DNA of 64,000 nt from Avispirillum sp959601495 (GCA_959601495.1 CAUGPT010000007.1:1-64000), one strand, 5' to 3'. Positions 27,985-37,339 are shown, counted from the stretch's first letter. Translations and numbers: made by a program. Notes: generated by a model from the letters alone, not told the origin.

Positions 27985-28983
27985 ATGAGTATATCGATGC
28001 TTATAACCTTCTTCCAGCGTGCAGTCGTCCAGGGCGTGCCGATACTTTTCGGCTCGACGGGCGAAATCCTTACGGAGAAGAGCGGAAACCTTAACCTCGG
28101 TATCCCCGGCATTATGTATGTTGGCGGCATTTCCGGCGTCATCGGCGCATTCCTTTATGAAGAATCGCTCCCTTCAAGAGCCGACATAAAGGCACTGCCC
28201 GCCATTCTCATACCGATACTTTGCTGTCTTCTCGGTTCGCTCATCATGGGCCTTATCTACTGTTTTCTGACAGTTACGCTGAGAGCAAACCAGAACGTTA
28301 CCGGTCTTGCAATAACCACATTCGGCACAGGCTTCGGTAACTTCTTCGGTGCTTCTCTCGTAAAGCTCACCGGCAGTGACGTTCCTTCCGTTGCTCTTAC
28401 AAATACGAGCCAGTTCTTTACCAAAAAGCTTCCGATCGCAGAGAAGCTCGGGTGGTTCGGAGAGCTGTTCCTCAATTACGGATTTATGACGTACGCCGCC
28501 ATCGCCATCGCTATCGTGGCTGCGATCATACTCAAACGCACAAGAATCGGTCTTGAGCTGCGCGCCGTGGGAGAAAATCCCGCCACAGCGGACGCCGCGG
28601 GCATAAGCGTTAACAAAAACAAGTATTTTGCAACCTGCATCGGAAGCATGATAGCAGGTCTCGGCGGACTGTACTACGTTATGGACTACGCAAACGGCGT
28701 TTGGTCAAACGAAGGCTTCGGCGACCGCGGCTGGCTTGCAATAGCGCTTGTCATATTTGCGATGTGGCGCCCCAATCTGGGCATATTCGGCTCGTTCCTG
28801 TTCGGCGGACTGTACATAATCTATCTGTTCGTGCCCGGACTCGCGATGCGCAATCAGGAGCTGTTCAAAATGCTCCCGTACCTTGTTACCATTGCGGTGC
28901 TTGTTATCACAAGTATCCGCAGCAAGCGCGAAAATCAGCCCCCGCAAAGCCTCGGACTTTTTTACTTCCGAGAGGAGCGGTAA
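27985..28983 (+). CDS. ABC transporter permease, BMP nucleoside type (second subunit)
   Basis: 332-residue hydrophobic protein, heterodimer partner of the previous permease. Signatures: PILFGSTGEILTEKSGNLNLG, GLIYCFLTVTLRANQNVTGLA, GENPATADAAGISV and GDRGWLAIALVIFAMW. AGGAGG precedes the ATG. The transporter operon ends here in a clear terminator. Confidence 0.93.
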   Translation: MSISMLITFFQRAVVQGVPILFGSTGEILTEKSGNLNLGIPGIMYVGGISGVIGAFLYEESLPSRADIKALPAILIPILCCLLGSLIMGLIYCFLTVTLRANQNVTGLAITTFGTGFGNFFGASLVKLTGSDVPSVALTNTSQFFTKKLPIAEKLGWFGELFLNYGFMTYAAIAIAIVAAIILKRTRIGLELRAVGENPATADAAGISVNKNKYFATCIGSMIAGLGGLYYVMDYANGVWSNEGFGDRGWLAIALVIFAMWRPNLGIFGSFLFGGLYIIYLFVPGLAMRNQELFKMLPYLVTIAVLVITSIRSKRENQPPQSLGLFYFREER

Positions 28984-28991
28984 TTCGGTAA

Positions 28992-29021
28992 AAAAACCGT
29001 CGGGATGACCGACGGTTTTTT
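28992..29021 (+). terminator. Rho-independent terminator of the nucleoside transporter operon
   Basis: CCGTCGG / CCGACGG with loop GATGA, preceded by a run of As and followed by TTTTTT. Confidence 0.9.
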
Positions 29022-29089
29022 GTGCGGCGGCGGTCGGGAAAAAATGCACGATACGTATTTATCCAAGGATTTACAATTGCCTTATAATC

Positions 29090-29118
29090 TTGACAATATA
29101 CTGCCCGGGTGTTATAAT
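29090..29118 (+). promoter_or_regulatory. Consensus sigma-A promoter for the repeat protein
   Basis: TTGACA (29090-29095), 17-bp spacer, TATAAT (29113-29118); both hexamers are perfect. The leader to the ATG at 29168 is about 43 nt with a GAAAGGG site. Confidence 0.82.
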
Positions 29119-29167
29119 TTACATATGTAGAAATTGCATCCGCAGATAAAGAAAGGGTAATACTTAA

Positions 29168-32100
29168 ATGAGAAACAAACGGTTGATCGGCAGAATATTT
29201 GCGGCTTTGCTGTGCGTTTGCATGGCGCTGGGCGCTTTTTGCACCTCCGCGTCGGCGGCGTCCGTCAGCTTTGACGGTATGGTAAGCGCTGCCTCGGACA
29301 TAATCCGTGCCAACGAGGGCGCATATGCTTCCGTAAATCCCGATGACAACGGCGCGCTCAGTGTCGGATGGCTGCAGTGGCACGCCAACCGCGCGCTCAG
29401 CCTTGTAAAATCCATTGTCGCCGGGGATACAGCCAATGCAAAAAAACTTCTCGGCACTGCTCTTTATAATGAAATCACTGCTGCGTCGTCCGCTGCGTGG
29501 TCGTCAAGAGTGCTCACAACGGACGAAAAGACCCGTCTCTCCGCGCTTATGGACAGCTCGGTCGGCCATACCGAGCAGGACAAGCTTGCATATTCCGATA
29601 TTTCCGTATACATAAATCACGGTATGACTCTCGGCATAAAGGATCCGTCGGCACTTGTGTTTTTTGCCGACATTGAGAATCAGTGCGGCGGTGGAGGCAG
29701 CGCAAGAGTTGCATCGTCGGCAATAAGCGCCGCAGGCAGCGCCGAAAATGTCACACTTAAGGTGCTGTATAACGCGGCTATGGCAGACAAGATCGCCGGC
29801 AAGTACGAGACAAGAAGAAACAAGACATACAACGCCTGCCTTATCCTTGGGTGGGATTCTCTTGCGGAAAACTTTGAGGTCTGGGTCGCAACATCGTCAG
29901 TCAACGTGCGCAAGGGCCCCGACACCGCATATGAGCGCCTCACTTCGATCGCCGCGGGCGGTCAGATCGCTGTTACGGCAAAAAAGAGCATTGACGGCTA
30001 TTGCTGGGGCAAAACGCCTATCGGCTGGCTGTGCCTCGACTATTGCGAGTGGAAAAGCGGCAGTCTCGGCGCGCAGGTGCTCTTTGACGCAAACGGCGGG
30101 GACGTTCCGTCTCCCGTAATAGCTTGGCGCGACGTCAGATATAACACTTCAAGATGTGCGGATTCACTTGCCGTTTTCGATGCAAAGCTCGGCAGCTCGG
30201 CTGCCCCCACAAATCCGTACGGCGCGGAGACCACTGTCGCCGCTGACGGTAAGGTGACCGCTGCTCCGTCTTACGGCGTGTCTCACAGCCCTATCCCCGC
30301 AAAAGGATTTGTAATTTCCGGTCATGGCGAGGGCATGCATTGGCTGTACCAATACGTCGGTGAGGATTCATACATATACTTTGACAGCGAATTGTGCCGC
30401 GTGTATGTGCTTTCCGATGCGCAAAGCTATGCCGCGCAGGGATATAACTCCGTTTTCGGCAAAGCATACGGAAGCCTCCCCACCGCGACACGCGCCGGAT
30501 ATTCATTTGACGGCTGGTACACAAAAGCAAACGGCGGCGAGCGCGTCGGCGCTTTGACCGTGTGCGCGACCCATTCTTCGCAGGTGCTTTACGCTCACTG
30601 GAGACTCGGCGAGCTTTCTTCCGCTGCGTTCGACACCGACGGCGGCTATTTTGAAGGCACTGTAGCCACTGCGCTTTCGGGACTTAACTGCGGGCGCGGC
30701 GAGAATATGATGATCGTATACGAGGGCAGCGCCGGCTATGACAAGACAAATACCAACGTCCACGGAGCGGAGATCTCGGTAGACAGCAGCGGCAGGGTAG
30801 TTGAGGCTCCCGGCTGGGGCTCCTGCAAGCTTAGTATACCTTCAGGCGGCTTTGCTGTCTCCGGTCACGGCAACGCAGGCTGGTGGCTGTGCGTAAACGT
30901 AAGCGTCGGCGACTATGTAAGCTACAGCGCCGATGCGGGCACTGTTACCGTTTATAAATCGAAAGATACATACGAGGCGCTGAACAGGCAGGTCCGAGTG
31001 GGCTCGCCCGTGGGCAAACTGCCGACACCCGTTAAGGAATATTATGATTTCAAGGGCTGGTATACCGAGTCCGGCAAGCTTGCGACGGAAAAAACCGTTC
31101 TGGACAAAGCAGGCATGGTGCTCCGCGCCCGCTGGGAAATAGCGCCCACAACACTTAAGTTTGATCCCGCGGGCGGCACTGTTACGGGACAAACGGCGAC
31201 CCGAACACTTTCCGGCAAAAACCGCTCCCGCGGTACGGATATGCTTATTATGTATGATTCGGGCAAGCGAAGCGGAACAAACAGCTACGGCTACGAGGCG
31301 ATTGTCGCGGCAGACGGAACGGTCATCAGATCCTTCCCGTACGGAACGGGCGACAGCCCCATACCCGCAGGCGGATTTGTACTTTCGGGTCACAGCAGCG
31401 GCGGATGGTGGCTGTATACAAATGTTCATGACGGCGACTATGTAAAGGTTACAGGAAACACCGTAACGGTTTATCCCTGCGTCGGCAGCTCTATGGGCGA
31501 TAGCCGCACGGTGAAGTACGGCAGCGCATACGGCGAGCTGCCCGCGGCGAGCCGTGACGGATATACATTCCTCGGTTGGGCAGACGTAAACGGAAAAACA
31601 GTCAAGGCATCGGATACAATTGACATATACGGAGATATAACTCTTACGGCGCTCTGGCAGAAGACCGATACAGTAAAGTTTGATACGGTGGGCGGAAAAA
31701 TCAGTGTGCCGTGCGCATACACTGCCGTTAATTCCATAAATACCGGCCGCGGCACAAATAAGCTTGTGGTGATCACGGGAACTGCCAAAACGGGAACAAA
31801 CGAATACGGCAGAGAAGCTTGTGTCGCAAGCGACGGTAAGGTCATCTCCGTAAACTACGGCGGCAACAGCGACGTGCCGAAATTCGGATTTGTGATCTCC
31901 GGTCACGGAACCATGTCCGACTGGATACTGGCAAACGTTCACGTAGGTCAGTATGTTTACTGGAGCGGCACCACGGTATACGTTTACAACAGCCGCTCGG
32001 AATACGATATGCAGTCCGGATCGTTCGAAATTGCCGACGGCGAAAGCTTTGCATCTCTCGCGCTTTCTCTGCCGCAGGCAGTTAAAGCCGACGCCGCGTT

Positions 32101-33229
32101 TGCCGGCTGGACGCTGGACGGCTCCGCGTTCACGGCGGATACCGCGGTTTGCGGCGATATAACGCTCAAGGCAAAATGGAAAGCTTCAAAGGCCGCAGCC
32201 ATATTTGACCCCTGCGGAGGAACAGTGGACGGCGCGGTGTCATCCGCCGTTCTTTCGGGAACGAACAGAAGCCGCGGCACGAATATGCTCGTGCTGTACA
32301 AGGACAAGGAGACCACGGGCACTAACCCATACGGCACTGAGGCTTTGATAGACTCAAACGGCAGAGTGGCATCCGTAACATTCTACTGGGGCGATATCAA
32401 GATACCGAACGGCTGCACCGTGCTCTCAGGTCACGGAACCATGTCCGACTGGATACGTGACAACATAGAAGTCGGTATGTATGTAAACGTTTCGCAGAAC
32501 AAAGTAAGCGTTTACAAAAACCGCGCGGCATATCTTGCCGCAAACGGCGGCGTTGTGCTCGAGGTCGGAAATGCCTACGGCACGCTTCCCGAAGCGAGCC
32601 GCAGCGGTTATGCTTTCGGCGGATGGAAAAACTCCGCAGGGCAGATCGTTTCGTCCGATATGACAGTCGCGGACTGCGACGATCCGACACTTACCGCGGT
32701 ATGGCTTGACGAGATAACGATCTCGCTTGATACCGACGGCGGAAAGATCGGCGCAGTATCGTCAATGTCGCTTTACAACATGAATACCGGACGCCCCGCG
32801 AATAAGCTTATACTGTGCGCGGGCAAGGCGACCACCGGTACAAACGAATACGGCGCAGAAGCGATCGTAAGCTATGACGGACGCGTCGTGGAGTTCTATT
32901 CCTACTACGGAAACCATAAGATCCCCGACGGATGCTTTGCGCTTTCAGGTCACGGCATAGCCGCAGATTGGATAATAGATAACTGCCGTGTCGGAAGCTA
33001 TATAAAGGTTGACATTCTCGGAAAAGTTACAGCATATGCTTCAAAGGCAGACTGCGATGCCGCATCCGGCACTCTGAAGGTCGCCGCGGGCAGCACCGCT
33101 TCATGCCTGCCCGTGCCCGTAAAGAGCGGAGAGGTCTTTGACGGCTGGTATACTGCCGACGGCGTAAAGCTTCAGCCCGACAGCGTACTCGGCGCAAGCG
33201 AAACGCTTTACGCAAGGTTTAATAAATAA
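29168..33229 (+). CDS. Secreted repeat protein: lysozyme-like domain, SH3b domain and six 'SGHG' plus InlB-type repeats
   Basis: 1353 residues with a signal peptide (about 1-31). Residues about 35-180 (IIRANEGAYASVNPDDNGALSVGWLQWH split by a turn) look like a lysozyme/chitosanase-type catalytic fold with Glu and Asp residues early in the domain; that is inference. Residues about 237-300 form an SH3b domain (VNVRKGPDTAYERL...GWLCLDY). From about 302 to the end there are six tandem units of 172-180 residues. Each unit opens FDxxGG, has R-G-x-x, G-T-N-x-Y-G-x-E-A, IPxGGFVLSGHG and W-x-x-x-N-V-x-V-G-x-YV, then an InlB-like half with GYxFxGWY...LxAxW. No sortase motif, membrane anchor or SLH domain is present, so it is secreted or held by wall binding. 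Confidence 0.8.
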   Translation: MRNKRLIGRIFAALLCVCMALGAFCTSASAASVSFDGMVSAASDIIRANEGAYASVNPDDNGALSVGWLQWHANRALSLVKSIVAGDTANAKKLLGTALYNEITAASSAAWSSRVLTTDEKTRLSALMDSSVGHTEQDKLAYSDISVYINHGMTLGIKDPSALVFFADIENQCGGGGSARVASSAISAAGSAENVTLKVLYNAAMADKIAGKYETRRNKTYNACLILGWDSLAENFEVWVATSSVNVRKGPDTAYERLTSIAAGGQIAVTAKKSIDGYCWGKTPIGWLCLDYCEWKSGSLGAQVLFDANGGDVPSPVIAWRDVRYNTSRCADSLAVFDAKLGSSAAPTNPYGAETTVAADGKVTAAPSYGVSHSPIPAKGFVISGHGEGMHWLYQYVGEDSYIYFDSELCRVYVLSDAQSYAAQGYNSVFGKAYGSLPTATRAGYSFDGWYTKANGGERVGALTVCATHSSQVLYAHWRLGELSSAAFDTDGGYFEGTVATALSGLNCGRGENMMIVYEGSAGYDKTNTNVHGAEISVDSSGRVVEAPGWGSCKLSIPSGGFAVSGHGNAGWWLCVNVSVGDYVSYSADAGTVTVYKSKDTYEALNRQVRVGSPVGKLPTPVKEYYDFKGWYTESGKLATEKTVLDKAGMVLRARWEIAPTTLKFDPAGGTVTGQTATRTLSGKNRSRGTDMLIMYDSGKRSGTNSYGYEAIVAADGTVIRSFPYGTGDSPIPAGGFVLSGHSSGGWWLYTNVHDGDYVKVTGNTVTVYPCVGSSMGDSRTVKYGSAYGELPAASRDGYTFLGWADVNGKTVKASDTIDIYGDITLTALWQKTDTVKFDTVGGKISVPCAYTAVNSINTGRGTNKLVVITGTAKTGTNEYGREACVASDGKVISVNYGGNSDVPKFGFVISGHGTMSDWILANVHVGQYVYWSGTTVYVYNSRSEYDMQSGSFEIADGESFASLALSLPQAVKADAAFAGWTLDGSAFTADTAVCGDITLKAKWKASKAAAIFDPCGGTVDGAVSSAVLSGTNRSRGTNMLVLYKDKETTGTNPYGTEALIDSNGRVASVTFYWGDIKIPNGCTVLSGHGTMSDWIRDNIEVGMYVNVSQNKVSVYKNRAAYLAANGGVVLEVGNAYGTLPEASRSGYAFGGWKNSAGQIVSSDMTVADCDDPTLTAVWLDEITISLDTDGGKIGAVSSMSLYNMNTGRPANKLILCAGKATTGTNEYGAEAIVSYDGRVVEFYSYYGNHKIPDGCFALSGHGIAADWIIDNCRVGSYIKVDILGKVTAYASKADCDAASGTLKVAAGSTASCLPVPVKSGEVFDGWYTADGVKLQPDSVLGASETLYARFNK
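30073..33226 (+). repeat. Six tandem coding repeats of about 520-540 bp
   Basis: Repeat units begin near 30073, 30614, 31150, 31666, 32196 and 32710. The protein motifs SGHG (SGHS in unit 3) and GTN-Y-G-EA recur once per unit (degenerate in units 1 and 2). At DNA level the copies have diverged considerably, so the array is old and under protein-level constraint rather than a recent amplification. Confidence 0.85.
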
Positions 33230-33235
33230 TTTGGT

Positions 33236-33266
33236 AAAATGCGGCTGCAGCGCAGCCGCATTTTTT
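33236..33266 (+). terminator. Terminator after the repeat protein
   Basis: GCGGCTGC / GCAGCCGC with loop AGC, flanked by AAAAT and TTTTTT. Confidence 0.9.
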
Positions 33267-33281
33267 ATTATAAAACATAAG

Positions 33282-33316
33282 AAAAGCCATACGGCAAGGC
33301 GCCGTATGGCTTTTTT
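33282..33316 (-). terminator. Second terminator, for metK (works in both directions)
   Basis: GCCATACGGC / GCCGTATGGC with a five-base loop, flanked by AAAA on the left and TTTTTT on the right. It lies 80 bp beyond the metK stop on the minus strand and backs up the plus-strand terminator. Confidence 0.75.
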
Positions 33317-33396
33317 CATATCGATTTGCGGATAAACAGAGAGCAGAGCCGCCAAGAAGCCGGGCGGTCAGCGAATTTGCCGTTATAGCAACAAAC

Positions 33397-34569
33397 TCAG
33401 AGAGCCTTTTTGATCTCCTCCGCAAGGTCGCGCGCTTCCCAAGGCGCGTTGAGATCTTCACGTCCCATATGACCGTATGCGGCAAGCTCGGAGTAGATAG
33501 GACGGAGCAGTCCGAAGCGCTCGATTATTGACGCAGGACGCATATCCACAAGGCTGCAGAGGATCTCTTCAAGCTTCAGATCATCCTCCTTGCCTGTGCC
33601 GAAGGTGTCCACCATTACGGATACCGGCTTTGCGACGCCGATGGCATACGCAAGCTGGATCTCGCATTTAGACGCCGCTCCTGCCGCAACAATGTTTTTG
33701 GCAAGGTAGCGCGCCATATATGCGGCGCTGCGGTCAACTTTAGTGGGATCTTTTCCGGAGAAAGCGCCGCCGCCGTGACGGGAGTATCCGCCGTAGGTGT
33801 CAACGATTATCTTTCTGCCCGTAAGTCCCGTGTCGCCTGCGGGACCGCCGATGACAAATCTGCCGGTGGGATTTATGTGGAACACGGTGTCGCTGTCGCA
33901 AAGCTCGCCTGCAACAGGCAGAATCACATGATGCTTTATATCCTTGCGTATGGTTTCGAGGTCAACATCAGGGTTGTGCTGAGTCGATACGACGACCGTA
34001 TCAATTCTGCGGGGCATACCGTTTTCGTCGTACTCAACGGTAATCTGCGTTTTTCCGTCAGGTCTGAGGTAGGGGAGAAGTCCGCTCTTTCTGACCTCTG
34101 TGAGCCTCTTTGCCATTTTGTGGGCAATAGAAATAGGCAGGGGCATAAGCTCGGGTGTCTCATCGCAGGCAAAGCCGAACATCATGCCCTGGTCGCCCGC
34201 ACCGGTATCAAGTCCGTCGCTCTCTCCGTTCTTTGACTCAAGAGAGCGGTCAACGCCCATGGCAATGTCGGGAGACTGCTCGTGTATGGAGCTGAGAACG
34301 CCGCATGTATCGCAGTCAAAACCGTATTTAGCGCGGTCGTAGCCTATCTTGCGTATGGTCTCGCGGACTGTGTTTGAAATATCAACATATGCCTCTGTGG
34401 TGATCTCGCCCATAACGTTTACAAGTCCGGTGGTGACAAATGTTTCGCAGGCAACTCTTGCTTCGGGGTCCTGACGGAGAATTTCGTCAAGGATCGCGTC
34501 AGAGATCTTGTCGCATATTTTATCGGGATGTCCCTCAGTTACGGATTCGGAAGTGAACAGTCTTTTCAT
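33397..34569 (-). CDS. metK: S-adenosylmethionine synthetase
   Basis: Makes SAM from methionine and ATP. The 390-residue protein starts MKRLFTSESVTEGHPDKICDK (split), the substrate-binding N-terminus of the family. It also has GAGDQGMMFGFACDET, the GGPAGDTGLTGRKIIVDTYGG P-loop-like segment and GGGAFSGKDPTKVDRSAAY. GAAAGGA lies 13 nt before the start. Only 66 bp separate it from the upstream membrane-protein gene on the same strand, so the two are probably cotranscribed; I saw no SAM riboswitch. Confidence 0.98.
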   Translation of the reverse strand: MKRLFTSESVTEGHPDKICDKISDAILDEILRQDPEARVACETFVTTGLVNVMGEITTEAYVDISNTVRETIRKIGYDRAKYGFDCDTCGVLSSIHEQSPDIAMGVDRSLESKNGESDGLDTGAGDQGMMFGFACDETPELMPLPISIAHKMAKRLTEVRKSGLLPYLRPDGKTQITVEYDENGMPRRIDTVVVSTQHNPDVDLETIRKDIKHHVILPVAGELCDSDTVFHINPTGRFVIGGPAGDTGLTGRKIIVDTYGGYSRHGGGAFSGKDPTKVDRSAAYMARYLAKNIVAAGAASKCEIQLAYAIGVAKPVSVMVDTFGTGKEDDLKLEEILCSLVDMRPASIIERFGLLRPIYSELAAYGHMGREDLNAPWEARDLAEEIKKAL

Positions 34570-34635
34570 TTTTCAATGTGTCCTTTCAGTGCATGGCGCC
34601 GCTCTGCGTCGGTACGTGCGGCACCGGAATATCTT

Positions 34636-36015
34636 TTACTTTTTGCTGCTTTTGTCTTTCTTTTTCTTAAAGAATGCCGAAATGCGCTTTGTGATCGGCG
34701 GCTTGTCTTTCTTTACGGGATCGGGAATATCGTCCGCCGCGCTCGGCTCGGGAACGTCCGTGTCGCTGTCTATAAACACCTGACCCGCGTCAATTTTATC
34801 GGTCTCGGGAGACGGATCGTTTTCATAGTACGCCGTGTGGCTCGGGTATCCTTTGTGACGCAGCCGTCTCTCCGACCACTGCTTTACAAGGGCATATATG
34901 ACCGCGGTCGCGGGAACGCCGAATATCATTCCGGTAAATCCGAAGCAGCCGCCGAAAACGAATATGGCGATAACGACCCAGAAAGCGCTTATTCCTATTG
35001 AGCTGCCGAGGATCTTCGGCCCGATGATGTTGCCGTCCAACTGCTGGATAATCAGTACGATTATGAGGAAAAGTATGACCTTATCCGGTGCAACGATGAG
35101 AAGGAGCAGCCCTCCGAATATGGCGCCGAATATGGGACCGAATGTAGGAATTATATTTGTGATCCCCACAATAACGGCAAGCAGCGGGTAGTACGGGATC
35201 TTGAAAGCCCAGAATACCACAAAGCTTATAAGTCCGATTATAACGGAGTCTATAAGTTTGCCGACGATAAAGCCGCCGAACGTTTTATGCGTGTATCTGG
35301 CGAGGCGCACCGTGTTCAGGTACGCGCGCCTTGAAAGCATTGCGGAGAAGAGCTTTTTCGTCTGCGCGCAGATCTTTTCCTTGTATACAAGGAAGTATAC
35401 CGCGATGATTATGCCCAGCAGCACGTTTATGACCTGGCTTACAATCATGCCGCCGTAGTCAACGGCATAGTTCAGCGCGCTTTGCAGGAAAGTGTACGAA
35501 TTTGAAAGTATATCCTTTATGCTCAGCGATATATCGTATTCCGCCAGAAGTGCGGCAAGCGTTTCATAGTGCTCGCCCAAAAACTTTTCCGAGTGCTTTG
35601 TGACAATGCCGTCGGCAAAGCGCTGGATGTTCGTTATATAGTTGTTTAGCTGGCTGCCCAGATCCTCAAAGCTTTTGACGGTCTGGGGGATGACTGCATA
35701 CAGTATGACGGCGACAACCGCAAATACCGTCAAAAGTGTCAGAATAATTGACAGCGTGCGCCGCAGAATGTGAAGATCCTTTTTTGATTTCTTGAATTTC
35801 AGGACCTTTTTTTCGTACATGTTCATGATAGGATTGAACAGATACGCAAAAACAAAGCCGTAAACAAGGGGAGATATGGCAGAGAAAAACCTGCCGATAT
35901 ACTGCATAACGGCGTCAAAACGGAATATGCACATAATGATAATTGCGCATATTATGACCGAAATGCTTGCGTATAAAGCTATCGAGGCGTATTTTTCGTT
36001 CTTCTTAAACTTCAA
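34636..36015 (-). CDS. AI-2E/PerM-type membrane transporter
   Basis: 459 residues with about eight transmembrane segments in the family pattern: two helices at the N-terminus (ALYASISVIICAIIIM, FSAISPLVYGFVFAYLFNP), a soluble loop, then a block of helices including GITNIIPTFGPIFGAIFGG and IQQLDGNIIGPKILG. The C-terminus is a charged, disordered cytosolic tail ending KKKKDKSSKK. Despite the family name, members export diverse substrates; the function here is unknown. Promoter at 36046-36074; metK follows downstream. Confidence 0.88.
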   Translation of the reverse strand: MKFKKNEKYASIALYASISVIICAIIIMCIFRFDAVMQYIGRFFSAISPLVYGFVFAYLFNPIMNMYEKKVLKFKKSKKDLHILRRTLSIILTLLTVFAVVAVILYAVIPQTVKSFEDLGSQLNNYITNIQRFADGIVTKHSEKFLGEHYETLAALLAEYDISLSIKDILSNSYTFLQSALNYAVDYGGMIVSQVINVLLGIIIAVYFLVYKEKICAQTKKLFSAMLSRRAYLNTVRLARYTHKTFGGFIVGKLIDSVIIGLISFVVFWAFKIPYYPLLAVIVGITNIIPTFGPIFGAIFGGLLLLIVAPDKVILFLIIVLIIQQLDGNIIGPKILGSSIGISAFWVVIAIFVFGGCFGFTGMIFGVPATAVIYALVKQWSERRLRHKGYPSHTAYYENDPSPETDKIDAGQVFIDSDTDVPEPSAADDIPDPVKKDKPPITKRISAFFKKKKDKSSKK

Positions 36016-36045
36016 TATTCTGCCTCCTTATAACGTTCTTTCTAC

Positions 36046-36074
36046 ATTATAAAACAAAACGCACGCAAGGTCAA
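36046..36074 (-). promoter_or_regulatory. Sigma-A promoter for the AI-2E gene and metK
   Basis: On the minus strand TTGACC, a 17-bp spacer and TATAAT. An AAGGAGG ribosome-binding site follows about 30 nt downstream, before the start at 36015. Confidence 0.75.
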
Positions 36075-36129
36075 TAGAATACTAAAAAGTGGCATGGGTT
36101 CTTAAACTTTGCGGCGGTGAATATAAATA

Positions 36130-36945
36130 TTATATGCTGCCCGTGTTTTCGATGCGGACGCTGACTTCGCCGGTGGAGAGCGCCTCAAGTTCTCCGCTGT
36201 CGTGCTTTACTATCAGTCGGCAGCAGTCGTCGGTATCGACCGCCGTTGCCGAAACGCTTTTTCCGTTTTTTATAAATGTCACTCTTTTGCCTATGACAAA
36301 GCAGCGCCTGCGGTATTCGTCGGCAATGCTTTTTCTCTTGTCCGCGTCGGAAAGACCGGCGCATACATCGGATAGTCCGCGGATAAACGCCGCGCACATA
36401 CGGCTGCGCGCGTCGGGCTGCGCCGCTTCCAGCATATACCCGGCTTTGTCGGCGATCTCGGGAGGAAACCCACCTTCGGGACGGTACATGTTTATGCCCG
36501 CTCCCACAACGGCGTATTCCGCATGCCCGTCGGGGGAGAAGGCGGCTTCCGTCAGTATGCCGCATATCTTGCGGCCGCCGAGATACAGGTCGTTCACCCA
36601 TTTGATTGACGGGGAAATGCCGAAAAGCTCCTCCGCCGCGCGGCACAGGATCACAGCCGAGGCGGGGGTTATGAGAGTGATGTGCTCGGAAGGCACGGAC
36701 GGGCGGAGAACAACGCTCATATAAAGCCCGCTGCCGCGGGGAGACGCAAAGCTTCTGCCGAGTCTGCCGCGCCCGTTTGTCTGACTGTCGGCGGCAATGC
36801 AGAGAAATTGCGGACAACCCTCCTCGGCGCGGCGCTTTGCTGTATTGTTCGTGCTGTCCGCCGTGTCGTACACTTCAGGTCTCGGAAGTCCGGGGCAGAG
36901 CGAGCCGATCTTTGATGCGTCCAGTATATCAACGGTATTTTTCAT
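36130..36945 (-). CDS. birA: Biotin--[acetyl-CoA carboxylase] ligase, minimal type
   Basis: Attaches biotin to the biotin carboxyl carrier protein. The start at 36945 (MKNTVDILDASKIG) follows AGGAG; 35 in-frame codons upstream overlap the promoter and are not used. Motifs: DSTNNTAKR, the biotinyl-AMP loop TNGRGRLGRSFASPRGSGLYMSV (split by turns), KWVNDLYLGGRKICGILTE and GAGINMYRP. There is no N-terminal helix-turn-helix, so this 271-residue form should be an enzyme only and not a biotin repressor. Confidence 0.94.
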   Translation of the reverse strand: MKNTVDILDASKIGSLCPGLPRPEVYDTADSTNNTAKRRAEEGCPQFLCIAADSQTNGRGRLGRSFASPRGSGLYMSVVLRPSVPSEHITLITPASAVILCRAAEELFGISPSIKWVNDLYLGGRKICGILTEAAFSPDGHAEYAVVGAGINMYRPEGGFPPEIADKAGYMLEAAQPDARSRMCAAFIRGLSDVCAGLSDADKRKSIADEYRRRCFVIGKRVTFIKNGKSVSATAVDTDDCCRLIVKHDSGELEALSTGEVSVRIENTGSI

Positions 36946-36976
36946 ATATGCTCCTGCGCGTATAACTGTATACAAT

Positions 36977-37005
36977 ATTTTACCATTTCCGTATCGTTTA
37001 ATCAA
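36977..37005 (-). promoter_or_regulatory. Sigma-A promoter for birA
   Basis: Minus-strand TTGATT, 17-bp spacer, TAAAAT. Its position downstream of the in-frame start at 37050 supports the start at 36945. Confidence 0.65.
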
Positions 37006-37339
37006 GTTAAAAATTGCGCCCGTGCGTTTATTCGGGTGCCGCGGTGTCAATACTTATGTAAAAAGAGGCGCTGCGTGGGTCTGCGGCGCGAAAAGGCGCC
37101 GCACGGCGCGGGACGTAAAAGCGCTGCGGAGCAAAGAAGGATAAAGCGTCGGAGCGGCGGGGATACGGAAAGCGCGATACGGTATGCAAATAATACTCCG
37201 CGCGGCGCAGACGAAAAAATACCGTATGACGGAGCGAAAAGCGCTGCGTGCGGCGAAGAAGTAAAAATGTAAGAAGCGCCCGCTGAGGCGCGAAAGAAAG
37301 CGCCGAGGGCGGCGCAAACAGGGAAGGCGGGCTGCGGCT
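37006..37339 (+). other. GC-rich, purine-skewed intergenic DNA without a convincing gene
   Basis: About 330 bp dominated by words such as GCGCTGCG, GGCGCG and AAAGCGC, with a strong purine bias on the plus strand. Short frames are open on both strands, but the products are Arg/Ala-rich or Phe/Arg-rich and match no family I know. An imperfect repeat pair (ATACGGTATG near 37179 and ATACCGTATG near 37220) may form a hairpin. It may be a decayed gene or a structured leader of csaB. Confidence 0.4.

Noticed and set aside
30073..33226. Repeats as a CRISPR array
   Set aside because: They are 520-540-bp diverged coding repeats in one frame, not short identical repeats with unique spacers.
34570..34635. 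SAM riboswitch ahead of metK
   Set aside because: Only 66 bp separate metK from the upstream gene, too short for a SAM-I element, and no SAM-II/III core was seen.
37036..37272. A 78-codon frame in the spacer before csaB
   Set aside because: The product is Arg/Ala/Lys-rich without family resemblance and without a ribosome-binding site; treated as spacer.
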